From UBA1258 sp963643225 (GTDB taxonomy: Bacteria > Bacillota > Clostridia > Lachnospirales > Lachnospiraceae): a stretch of DNA of 64,000 bases. A program made the position numbers and the translations under genes. The stretch lies in assembly GCA_963643225.1 (NCBI GenBank), contig CAVIIX010000008.1, positions 43,905 through 107,904 of the forward strand, given 5' to 3'. Shown here in pieces: positions 52,355 to 61,800 of the stretch; the first letter of the stretch is position 1; every line of letters starts with the position of its first letter. The notes under the pieces were generated by a model that had not been told where the DNA came from, did no database searches, and was given only the letters and a program-made list of their open reading frames with translations.

Positions 52355-53008
52355 ATGTACAAATATATACTTTTTGACTTAGACGGCACTATATCGGATT
52401 CTCAGGAAGGAATCTGTAAAAGTGTGCAGCACGCACTTTCAAAATACGGAATTGAGGTTAATGATATAAAGACTCTTACACCCTTTATCGGCCCCCCTTT
52501 AAGGGATTCCTTTAAAAGCTTTTACAATATTCCCGATGAAAAGCTTGAAGAATGTATAGCCTTTTACAGAGAGCGCTATTCAACGATTGGTCTTTTTGAA
52601 AACGTAATGTATGATGGCATCCCGGAGCTTTTAAAGGATTTAAAGGAAAACGGCAAAAAGCTTGCCATTGCTTCAAGCAAGCCTCAGCTTTTTGTAGAAA
52701 AAATCTTAGACTATTTTGGAATTTTAAAATATTTTGATGTAATAACAGGCTCCACCTTTGACGGTTCCTTAGAAAAGAAAACGGATATTATCACAATGTG
52801 CTTTCAGAAATTATTCGTAAATGATGATTGTAACAAAGCTGAATGTGTCATGATAGGGGACAGGAAATTTGACATGGAAGCCGCCAATGAATTGTCTATT
52901 CCAAACATCGGCGTTACATATGGCTTTGGAGACAGGGAAGAGCTTGAAACTTCAAAGGCTTTATATATAGTAGATACGGTTAAAGAATTATATGATATTC
53001 TGATGTAA
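52355..53008 (+). CDS. HAD-family hydrolase, phosphoglycolate phosphatase-like
   Basis: A 217-residue haloacid-dehalogenase-type phosphatase. Motif I FDLDGTISDS (nucleophile Asp8), helical cap domain (about 17-80), motif II IASSKP, motif III lysine in SLEKKTDII, motif IV MIGDRKFDMEAA. It resembles Gph/PpaX-type enzymes hydrolysing small phosphate esters or pyrophosphate. Single-gene unit with its own promoter and a strong 3' hairpin. Confidence 0.9.
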   Translation: MYKYILFDLDGTISDSQEGICKSVQHALSKYGIEVNDIKTLTPFIGPPLRDSFKSFYNIPDEKLEECIAFYRERYSTIGLFENVMYDGIPELLKDLKENGKKLAIASSKPQLFVEKILDYFGILKYFDVITGSTFDGSLEKKTDIITMCFQKLFVNDDCNKAECVMIGDRKFDMEAANELSIPNIGVTYGFGDREELETSKALYIVDTVKELYDILM

Positions 53009-53021
53009 AAATTCTTATTAA

Positions 53022-53063
53022 CGGGCTTTCATCTTTGATACAAGTAACCGAGATGAAAGCCCG
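53022..53063 (+). terminator. Hairpin after the HAD phosphatase gene
   Basis: The perfect 13-bp stem CGGGCTTTCATCT/AGATGAAAGCCCG has a 16-nt loop and no following T-tract, 13 nt past the stop codon. It may stabilise or weakly terminate the transcript. Confidence 0.6.
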
Positions 53064-53074
53064 ACTGCTTAAAG

Positions 53075-53102
53075 TAAAAAAGAATCCTGCTTGCAGGATT
53101 CT
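53075..53102 (-). terminator. Terminator facing the asnA transcript
   Basis: The perfect stem AGAATCCTG/CAGGATTCT has a 4-nt loop and is followed by TTTTTTAC on the minus strand. It lies about 150 nt past the asnA stop, with a family-2 element in between. Confidence 0.8.
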
Positions 53103-53150
53103 CCGCCTGTGGCTGGTCGCATTTGCGATATTGTTCAACTTAGAAGCAGT

Positions 53151-53226
53151 GCGATCCTTGCGCGAAAGTGTGCATCATTAGCACGTAGTGCTTTTATCGT
53201 ATAGGAAGCTTCGTTCCCATACGACA
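53151..53226 (-). repeat. Intergenic element, family 2, copy H
   Basis: Read on the minus strand: GTCGTATGGGAACGAAGC with TTCCTATACGAT (hairpin), then AAAAGCACTACGTGCTAATG, then TGCACACTTTCGCGCAAGG. Same order of parts as copies E and G. It lies in the 3' untranslated region of asnA. Confidence 0.8.
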
Positions 53227-53248
53227 AAAACGCTTCGCAATTATCGCA

Positions 53249-54259
53249 TTATAATAACGTTATGTTTCTATCTGTCAGAGCCTTAACGGTTTCTTCAGGC
53301 CACAGCGAACACTGCACCTCGCCGATATGACACTTTCTTAAAAAGAACATACAGATTCTGGACTGTCCTATACCACCGCCGATAGTGTAGGGAAGCTCGT
53401 TGTTTAAAATGGCCTTCTGGAAGGGAAGCTTTGCTCTCTCTTCACAGCCCGCCTTTTTAAGCTGCTCTGCCAATGCCTTATCGTCTACTCTTATACCCAT
53501 TGATGAAAGTTCAAGAGCAATATCAAGCACGGGATAGTAAACAAAAATATCTGCATTTAAAGCCCAGTCATCATAGTCGGGAGCACGTCCGTCATGACGC
53601 TCGCCGTTTTCCAAGGTGTCACCAATCTGCATAATGCACACAGCGCCCTTAGCCTTGGTGATGTAATATTCTCTTTCTTTTGGTGTATTTTCAGGGAACA
53701 TATCTAAAAGCTCCTGAGAAGTAATAAAGAAAATATCGTGAGGTAAAATTTCTTCAATGTAATCGTATTGAATGGCAAGGTATTTTTCGGTTTTTCTTAA
53801 TACCTTGTAAACATCGTTAACAACGTCCTTTAAGGTGTCGAGGTTGCGCTGTTCTTTATATATTATTTTTTCCCAGTCCCACTGGTCTACATAGATTGAA
53901 TGAACATTATCGGTTTCTTCATCACGGCGGATGGCACTCATATCAGTATATAAGCCTTCGCCGTAGGTAAATCCGTATTTCTTTAATGCATATCTTTTCC
54001 ACTTTGCAAGAGAATGAACGATTTCTGCATTGTAATCATCCATTTCCTTGATACCAAAGGTAACAGGTCTTTCTACACCATTTAAATTATCATTAAGTCC
54101 CTGTGCCGGATCCACAAATAATGGAGCCGATACTCTTAAAAGGTTAAGTCTCTCTGCTAAAAGTGACTGAAACGAATCCTTCACTGTCTTAATGGCAATC
54201 TGTGTGTCATGTAAGTTTAAAGCAGGAGTATAGTCCTTAGGAATATATGTTTTTTCCAC
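53249..54259 (-). CDS. asnA: Aspartate-ammonia ligase (asparagine synthetase A)
   Basis: A 336-residue AsnA, related to class II aminoacyl-tRNA synthetases, making asparagine from aspartate, ammonia and ATP. Recognisable stretches: NLHDTQIAIKTVKDSFQ near residue 15, APLFVDPAQGLNDNLNGVERPV near 45, VDQWDWEK, and the C-terminal GGGIGQSRICMFFL. The start is GTG, 8 nt after AGGAGG. Two small hairpins precede the ribosome site. Confidence 0.97.
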   Translation of the reverse strand: MEKTYIPKDYTPALNLHDTQIAIKTVKDSFQSLLAERLNLLRVSAPLFVDPAQGLNDNLNGVERPVTFGIKEMDDYNAEIVHSLAKWKRYALKKYGFTYGEGLYTDMSAIRRDEETDNVHSIYVDQWDWEKIIYKEQRNLDTLKDVVNDVYKVLRKTEKYLAIQYDYIEEILPHDIFFITSQELLDMFPENTPKEREYYITKAKGAVCIMQIGDTLENGERHDGRAPDYDDWALNADIFVYYPVLDIALELSSMGIRVDDKALAEQLKKAGCEERAKLPFQKAILNNELPYTIGGGIGQSRICMFFLRKCHIGEVQCSLWPEETVKALTDRNITLL

Positions 54260-54275
54260 CGCTTTATCCTCCTAA

Positions 54276-54310
54276 GCCCATTCGGGCATTTATTGGCAAG
54301 AATGCTTGCC
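54276..54310 (-). other. Two hairpins in the asnA leader
   Basis: On the minus strand GGCAAGCATTCTTGCC and GCCCGAATGGGC lie in tandem just before the asnA ribosome site. They could influence asnA translation or mark the 3' end of the patatin transcript; there is no T-tract. Confidence 0.5.
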
Positions 54311-54344
54311 CTATATTTTACTTATTATTTAAACCACAAAATCT

Positions 54345-55205
54345 TTAATTTTGCAAGAATTTTTGTAATTCTTCGTATCGCTTTTTTGCATCCTCATACC
54401 CTACCCTGTAATAGCTTCTTAATATTTCAGGGTCTGATTCGTTGTTGGTAAGAGTGATGCCTTCTGGCCTGAATACAAAGGCTTTACCTTCTTTTTCCAT
54501 TTCTGAAAGTCTGTCAAGGTTTTCGTTGTATTTGGTGGGACGCTTGTCTATTGCTGCTAAAAGTCCCTTATATTTTCTGTAAATACGCTTTACAACGTTT
54601 GAATTGTAAATATCACCCTTAGGACTCTTACGGTAGGAAGCCTCACGTGTCACCACCACGATAAGCTTTTCCCATTTTTCTTCCTCTGCCTTATCAAGGG
54701 GAATTGCATCTGCCATGCCACCATCCAGCATTGGTACACCGTCAATGCAGCCTACCTTTGCCAAAAGTGGAAGTGAATTTGCCACACGGCATATATGTAA
54801 GAATTCGTCTAAATCCTTAAAATCATCATAATAAACAGGCTCACCGGTCTCACAGTTGATAGTGCTTGTAATAAATTTCTTGCCGGAATTTTTGAAGGCT
54901 TCAAAATCAAAGGGACATTCACCCTTTGGAATCTTTTCAAATAAAAGCTCCATATTGAAGAAGTCACCTGTCTTGATAAATACCCCTAGGCCTAAAATCT
55001 TATTTGTTTCCATAGGCTTAATAACGGAATCAAGTATCCTGCCCTTCTGGCCCGATACGTAATTCATGCCGGCATAAGCCCCTGCGGAAATTGCAATTAC
55101 ATTTGGAATGTCGATACCCTTATCGAGAAAGAAATCCATGATGCCTGCAGTATAGATGCTGCGCATGGCTCCCCCTTCAAGAATAATTCCTATCTTCTTA
55201 TCCAT
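54345..55205 (-). CDS. Patatin-like phospholipase/acyl hydrolase
   Basis: A 286-residue soluble patatin-domain protein. Glycine-rich oxyanion loop LEGGAMRSIYTAG at the N terminus; the nucleophile elbow reads AISAG where the family usually has GxSxG, with the catalytic Ser intact; the catalytic Asp is in MLDGGMADAIP. Its plan is that of small bacterial YjjU-like patatins acting on lipid esters. ATG at 55205 follows GGAGCG by about 6 nt; a longer frame starting 39 nt upstream lacks a site. Next to asnA, but no functional link is evident. Confidence 0.88.
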   Translation of the reverse strand: MDKKIGIILEGGAMRSIYTAGIMDFFLDKGIDIPNVIAISAGAYAGMNYVSGQKGRILDSVIKPMETNKILGLGVFIKTGDFFNMELLFEKIPKGECPFDFEAFKNSGKKFITSTINCETGEPVYYDDFKDLDEFLHICRVANSLPLLAKVGCIDGVPMLDGGMADAIPLDKAEEEKWEKLIVVVTREASYRKSPKGDIYNSNVVKRIYRKYKGLLAAIDKRPTKYNENLDRLSEMEKEGKAFVFRPEGITLTNNESDPEILRSYYRVGYEDAKKRYEELQKFLQN

Positions 55206-55249
55206 AAATAACGCTCCAGGTTCCTCTGTTAATGCACAAAACACAGAAT

Positions 55250-58200
55250 TTATTTTACCATAATTGTGTCATTAAGTCCAAAGGAATATATAAGAAGAGC
55301 TTCCGTTTCAAGACCTGTAAGCTGTTTAACCGCATCCCCATAATATTCAAGCTGGGTTTTATAGCGCTTAACAAGCTCATCACCTGCTTCAACTCTGTCA
55401 GTCTTATAATCTAAAACAGTTACCTTTTCATTTTTAATAAAATAAACGTCAATGACCCCCTGCACCAGCAGCGTCTCGCTTTCAGGGAAGGAAGCCTCTA
55501 CGCTTGAGGCAGGCACACCAATTACAAAGGGCTGTTCCTTGAAAAGTTTATTTTCCTTATCTGCAAGAGACATTTCTCTTGCAACGTCACTCTTTAAAAA
55601 TTCAATGATTTTTGTGTCAAATACCTTATCTTCATCTTCCTTAGACATGGAATGTTCATTAACAATACGTTCTTTTTCTTTATAAAGATAAGCCCAAAGT
55701 GCTTTTTCGTCTTTATCAAAGGGAAGCGCTTTAAAATCAAGAAGCTGTAATAAATTATGATAGGCCGTACCTCTGTCTGTACCCTTTACCTTAGTTTCGC
55801 CACCTGCAAATTTCGGAACATATTCACTTCTTTCAATTTCCTTAAAGGGCGTCACCGCATCAGTTTCTTCATGTTCAATTGCTGCCATCTTTATTTCAGA
55901 AACGGTAGTCTTTGTATAAAGAGTCTCTAAGCCCTTATATTTATAATCAAATACAAATTTATCACGTATTTTTTCAGAAAGACTTAAATCATCACAGTTA
56001 TCCATGTTTTCAAGAGAAAGTCTTAAAGCCTCCCGATTGATGGTCTTTTCAACGACTGCTGCCGTAATGTCTGTTGCATAAATCTTCGTAATCTTAAATA
56101 AATCAGGATTTTTGCATACTGTAGCCTTGATTAAATTAATATAATTAGAGGTGCTTCCAAGCTTTAAATCAAGCTCCCATTCATCTGGGTCTTTTTCCCT
56201 TGTAACCAAAATAAGCTTTTCTTTGGCTCTGGTCATGCCTACATATAATATTCTGATTTCTTCACTTAAGGTGTCGGCCTTACCCTTTCTGCAGATAAGC
56301 CTGCGCTTAATGGTGTCTCTCTTATAGCGTTTTTCAGGATTAATGCATAATGCTCCGATACCGTCGTCAATATCAAATACAAAGGGCTTACTGTAGTCTT
56401 TCATATTAAAGTCATCATCCATACCCCCGATAATACACACAGGGAATTCAAGACCTTTACTCTTATGGATACTCGTAACCCTAACCACATCCGATTCTTC
56501 GTCAAAGGCCTGAGCCTCACCTTCTTCGGTTTCCGTTTTCTTTAAAAGCTCTACGTAACGCAGGAAATGAAAGAGCCCGTAAAAGCTGGTGCTTGCAAAT
56601 TCATTAGCCTTGCCGATTAAAAGCTCTACATTTGAAAGTCTGTGCTTACCGTCAGGCATGGCTGCGATTATGTTTCTGTAATCCGTCTCATCCAAAAGCC
56701 TTGAGATAAGCTCGTGAATGGGCAGTACTTCCGAAAGCTTTCTGTATTTGTTTATTAAGCCAATGAAATTTTCAAGCCTCTCATTGCCTTGGTCAAATTC
56801 AAGATAGTCCTTTAGGGTGTCCCACAAAAATCTGTGCTCCTTACCCTTTTTCCCTTTATATAAAGCCAAATCCTCATCTGTAAATTTTCCAAAGAAGGAT
56901 GTTAAGGAGGCGTAGAGCGAAATGTCATCCAAGGGATTGTTTAAAACTCTTAAAAAGCTTATCACCTGACTGATTTCAAGGGTATCATAAAAGGCTCCCA
57001 CTCCGTCAAGGCAAAAGGGAATCTGATATTTATCAAAGGCATTTTTAATTGCATTGCGCCAGCCTGAAGGCGACCTGAATAAAACCGCCACGTCCTTAAA
57101 GGTGGCTTTTCTTGTTATTTTTTCTTCTTTATCGTATACCTCGCGGTTTTTTATTTCATCCAGTATCTTAAGGGCAATTGCCTCCGCCTCTGTATCCTTT
57201 GAGTCTGCTGCTTTACTCTTTCCTTTTTCTATTACCATTACTTCCGTTTTATTATCCTCTTTATCAGGACTGAAGGTAGCACCAAAATAAAGCATGGCAT
57301 CCTCGTCATAGTTAACGCCGCCCTGTTCTAGGCTCATAATGTCTTTAAATACCGCATTTACCGAATCTATTACAGATTTTCTGCTACGATAATTGGAGCG
57401 TAAGCATATAAGCCTGTTTAAAGAATCGGGACATTTATCATAATATGCCATTTTCCCCATAAAAATTTCTGGGCGTGCCAGTCTGAAACGGTAAATCGAC
57501 TGTTTAATATCACCTACGCAGAAACGGTTTTTGTTTTCTTCTTCATCTTCTCTTGAAACTGCCTTAATAATAAGCTCCTGAACAAGATTAGAATCCTGGT
57601 ATTCATCTACCATTACTTCCTTATAATGATTGCGGTAGTCTCCTGCCACATCCGATATTTCAAAATGATATTCATCCTCATAATTTTTAACAAGGATTTC
57701 AACCGCCATGTGCTCCATGTCTGAAAAGTCGATAATATCCCTGTCACGTTTTGCTTTATTAAAGGATTCATATAAATCTATTGTTAAATCAATAAGCTTA
57801 TTTACTACTCTTCCTGCTTCTTTTAAATCCTCATATTGAAGAGATAAAGGAATTAAAAAAACTGACAGACAGTTATCCTTCACAAGCTTTTTGGCTTTTT
57901 CTCTTAAGTCCTTAACAATGTTTGTAATGTTAGGATCTGCAGCCTTGCCGGCCCTTCCTATATTAGGTGCCTCATAAACCTGCATTACAGACTCTAATGC
58001 ATCAATATTATTAGTTTTTAAAGTATTTAAACAGGATTCATAAAATTGTAAATCTTCAGTTAAAGACTTTTCATAGCTGTAAGGGCCGCCTGGTAAAAGG
58101 GCGTATCGTTTTGCTTCTTTAGTTATATAAATCGCAGTTTCAAAGCTCTTTATCATAAAAGCCTTTAAATCAGACAATAAAGTGCTTTCGTAAAAGTCCT

Positions 58201-58813
58201 TAAAGGTTTCAAATTCATAGTCTTTTCTTTTATCATTAAGCCACTTTACAGGCCATGGATATGAGCATGCAAAATTATATAGATTTAAAATACTCTCTTC
58301 CAATGTGCCGTCACTGTCCTTTTTGGAATAGCAGTCTACTATATGATAAAAGTCTTCGTCTTTGGACGCATAGGCGCGCTTAATAACATCCTTTAAAACG
58401 TCCTGTTTTAAAAGCTTTATTTCACCGGTACTGCCCACTCTGAAGGAAGGGTCTACATTTATTTCAGAAAAATGATTTTTAACTAAATATAAACAGAAGC
58501 TGTCGATTGTTGTAATCTGTGCAGAATGAATTAGGGTAGCCTGCCTCTGCAGGTGTTCGTTAAAGGGATCTGATAAAAGCATTTCATTAAGCTTATTACC
58601 GATTCTTTCCTTCATTTCCATTGCTGCAGCGTTTGTAAAGGTCACAACCAGCACTCTGTCTATGTCAATTGGATTATTTTCATCGCATACAAGCCCTACT
58701 ATACGTTCTGTTAAAACACTTGTCTTACCGGAGCCTGCAGCTGCAGACACTAAAATATTTTGTTTTCTAGCTTTAATTATGCTTTCCTGATCAGGAGAAG
58801 GAGTAAACGCCAT
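55250..58813 (-). CDS. addA: ATP-dependent helicase/nuclease subunit A
   Basis: A 1187-residue UvrD-type helicase with a C-terminal RecB-like nuclease domain, partner of AddB in double-strand break end processing and recombination (the RecBCD counterpart of Firmicutes). Walker A SAAAGSGKTSVLTERI near residue 25, motif II VDEYQDSN, helicase motif ITSIHKSKGLEFP-like at about 790, C-terminal nuclease motif VLDYKTDRV. The start overlaps the addB end by 23 bp and follows GGAGGTG. Confidence 0.97.
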   Translation of the reverse strand: MAFTPSPDQESIIKARKQNILVSAAAGSGKTSVLTERIVGLVCDENNPIDIDRVLVVTFTNAAAMEMKERIGNKLNEMLLSDPFNEHLQRQATLIHSAQITTIDSFCLYLVKNHFSEINVDPSFRVGSTGEIKLLKQDVLKDVIKRAYASKDEDFYHIVDCYSKKDSDGTLEESILNLYNFACSYPWPVKWLNDKRKDYEFETFKDFYESTLLSDLKAFMIKSFETAIYITKEAKRYALLPGGPYSYEKSLTEDLQFYESCLNTLKTNNIDALESVMQVYEAPNIGRAGKAADPNITNIVKDLREKAKKLVKDNCLSVFLIPLSLQYEDLKEAGRVVNKLIDLTIDLYESFNKAKRDRDIIDFSDMEHMAVEILVKNYEDEYHFEISDVAGDYRNHYKEVMVDEYQDSNLVQELIIKAVSREDEEENKNRFCVGDIKQSIYRFRLARPEIFMGKMAYYDKCPDSLNRLICLRSNYRSRKSVIDSVNAVFKDIMSLEQGGVNYDEDAMLYFGATFSPDKEDNKTEVMVIEKGKSKAADSKDTEAEAIALKILDEIKNREVYDKEEKITRKATFKDVAVLFRSPSGWRNAIKNAFDKYQIPFCLDGVGAFYDTLEISQVISFLRVLNNPLDDISLYASLTSFFGKFTDEDLALYKGKKGKEHRFLWDTLKDYLEFDQGNERLENFIGLINKYRKLSEVLPIHELISRLLDETDYRNIIAAMPDGKHRLSNVELLIGKANEFASTSFYGLFHFLRYVELLKKTETEEGEAQAFDEESDVVRVTSIHKSKGLEFPVCIIGGMDDDFNMKDYSKPFVFDIDDGIGALCINPEKRYKRDTIKRRLICRKGKADTLSEEIRILYVGMTRAKEKLILVTREKDPDEWELDLKLGSTSNYINLIKATVCKNPDLFKITKIYATDITAAVVEKTINREALRLSLENMDNCDDLSLSEKIRDKFVFDYKYKGLETLYTKTTVSEIKMAAIEHEETDAVTPFKEIERSEYVPKFAGGETKVKGTDRGTAYHNLLQLLDFKALPFDKDEKALWAYLYKEKERIVNEHSMSKEDEDKVFDTKIIEFLKSDVAREMSLADKENKLFKEQPFVIGVPASSVEASFPESETLLVQGVIDVYFIKNEKVTVLDYKTDRVEAGDELVKRYKTQLEYYGDAVKQLTGLETEALLIYSFGLNDTIMVK

Positions 58814-61800
58814 CTATAGCACCTCCAAACACTTTTTCTTTTGCAGCCTCGTCGGTTATCTCTTTGCCGTCACGCTTTTTAAAGCCTGGTAGCTTTTCAT
58901 CAAAACGGCATATGGTTTTATATTCACAATATTTACAGGCATCCTTTTTGCCTGCAGCAATTGGATTAATTGCAATGTCACCTGCATAAATTCGCTCACC
59001 AATGCTCTTTGCCATTGCTTCAACGTAATCAAGCATACCAATCATTTCTTCTTTGGTGAAAGCCCTTTTTAAAGAATTTGCATCAAGATTTTTATCCTTT
59101 TTAATTTTAATTGGAATAACCAAAGAATCCCCCTCTAGATTTTCATCATAAGCCGTTAAATTCTCTGTATCCTTTTCAAAAACGCCTTTGAATTTAAGTT
59201 CCTTTCTGATTTTTTCAGTAATAGCTTCATCAGATTCCACGCCTTCAATGTCTATGTAGGGATTTGAAATCGTATAATACAGCAAAGCTGAAGGCACCAC
59301 TTCTTTACCGGGATTTGTTTTCTGTTCATGGTAAACTGCTTCCGCCATATAAAGAGCCAGCTGCTGTTCCACCCCGTGATATACGTTTGTAATGTCTATG
59401 TCCTTGTCGCCTGATTTGTAATCCACGATTTTAACATAAATCTTATCATCGGTTTCAAACAAATCTATTCTGTCCACCTTGCCGTTTAAATGCATTTTAT
59501 GATTGTTTTCAAGGTCGATTTCACGCTCAAAATTATATTCATGGCTTTCAGGCTTAAATTTTCCTTTCTTCAGCTGGAATTGAAGAGTATCAACAGTGCG
59601 CTCCATGATGCGGGTGATTTTATTTACTGTGTAGGCACTCTGTTCATCATCCGATAAAAGCCCCTGCTCGTAGTTTTCACAATAATCCTTAACCGCTTTT
59701 TTAATCATTTCACTGCCGGTTTCCTTATCAAAGTCAAACCAGCTTAATTTGTTACGTTCAAGCTCTGAAGAAAAGCAGTCTAAAACTCCGTGATAAACAG
59801 AGCCAAGGTCTGCTGCCGCAAATTCAAATTCCGCATTCTTCTTAAGCCCCATTCCGTATTTTAAAAAGTGAGAATAAGCGCAGCCTGCGTAAAGCTCCAT
59901 ACGGCTGATGCTTGCATAAAGCACATTTCCGTATATAAGCCTTATAATGTCTTCAGATATGGGACGTGCAAAATATTGAATAAAGGCAGCGTCCTTAATA
60001 GCTGCAATCCCGTTTGTGTTTTCATCCTTGTATACTCTTAAAAGGCTCTCTGTTAAAGCTTTTCCTTCTTTATTAAGGCTATCACTTACGTAGTCTCTTA
60101 AAAGGCTTGCAAAATAGCGCTTACTGTCTGAAAGTGACAAAAGCTTATTTAAGGTAACAGTTGAGTCCTTTTTATTAATCTGCATTTTGGGATAAAGCTT
60201 TTTCAATACATCGATTAAATAAGAAGGTCTTAAACCCTTGCCCTCGGTGTCCGTACCGCGATAGCTTATAAAAAGCTTATCCGTAGGCTTACACATATTC
60301 ATGTAAAGATACAGACGCTGTGTATACATTTCTTCTCTTGGAGCAGGGGCAAGGTCATAATTAAGGCTTTCTAAAATTTCTCGCTCGGATACGGATAAAA
60401 GACCGCCTTTATCTGCCGCCTTAGGAATATTTCCATCATTAACTCCCGCAAAGAATAAAACCTTCACTTCCGAAAGTCTCGTTCTTTCTATATCACCTAC
60501 TACAATTCTGTCAACGTTTTTAGGAATTGTACCGACCTTTATTTCACTGATACCGGCTTCAAAAATGCGGTAATATTCCGTAAGATCCATCTCTTCATTG
60601 CCGATAAGTGAATCAATTGTATCTAAAAGTTCCATGACGCACTTGTAAATCTGTGAATATTCCTTAGCACGGGATAAATCATTTTCTTTTTCAAAAAAGC
60701 CTTCGTATTCTAAAAGCTTTTCATAGGAATTATTCAAGGTTAAAAATTCATATAAAGCGTGAGTATATTCACCGGCGGTTTTATTTGGTCTTAATAGAGG
60801 CTCAAAGCTTTTTGCAAATTTCACCCTGAATTCTTCATGTTTAATTAAATCTGCATCGGCGCGCTTAACATCCTTAAGCCCCTTTTCACGCTTTTTAAAG
60901 GGTCTGAAATAGGTGTTTTTCCCACGCAGGTTAAGACTCGATACGTATCTGTCAAATCTGTCGATTTCGTCTGTATCAAAGCCCGTAAAGCCGCTTCTTA
61001 AATAATGAAAAACGCAATCATAGGAAAAATCCTTAATAAGAATTTTCAGAGCGCTCTTTAAATATTCAATAAAGGGATTTAATACAATACTGTTGGTGCG
61101 GTCTATAAAGCAGGGGATATTAAGTTCCTTAAAGCGTCTCTCAAAAACAGATCCGTAGGAAGACAAATCTCCCGTTATAACAGCAAAATCCCTATAGGCA
61201 TAGTCTCCCGATTTAATAAGCTCAAATATCTTAAGGGCAATATCCGATACCTCCGTATCAATATTGTCACAGGCAGTTACCCCTATATTTAAGGGAGCCT
61301 CAGTGTATGCTCTGGCCGGATATCTGAATAAATTTTCTTCAAGATGAGAAAATTCCATATTGTTTTTAAAGCGGCCCTTACTGTTGTCAGGAATAATAAG
61401 GTCCTCTGAAATTTCTATATTTAAATCCGAGGCAAAGGTCTTAAGACGGTTAGCGCTCTTTCGGCTTAAATAAAATAGTTTTTCTTCAGCCCCTGTTTCT
61501 GCAGGGCCTTCAGGCTTTGATAAATCAAAGGTAAGAATAACCTCTTTTGCATATTCGCACAGCTTTAAAATTACCCTTTCCTGAATGGGTGTAAAGCCCG
61601 TAAAGCCGTCAAAGCAGATAGTGGAACCCTTTATAAAATCAGCCTCCGGAATTTTAGCGCACAATAAGTCAAGAGTCTCTTCATTAGTAATGAATTTATC
61701 TTTATTAAAGTCCATAAAGGCCTTATAAATTACGCTTAAATCTTCAAGCTTGTTTTTAAGAAGGCTTGGCTTTAAGCTCTCTGAAAGCTTCTCAACATCC

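Noticed and set aside
53022..53102. Pair of hairpins as a possible integron attC-like site
   Set aside because: Each is well explained as a 3' hairpin or terminator of its adjacent gene; no integrase or cassette structure.
2132..58844. GCAAAAGAAAA as a Chi site for the local AddAB
   Set aside because: Known Firmicutes Chi sites are shorter and strand-biased; here the two orientations are balanced (10 versus 9), so this role is not favoured.
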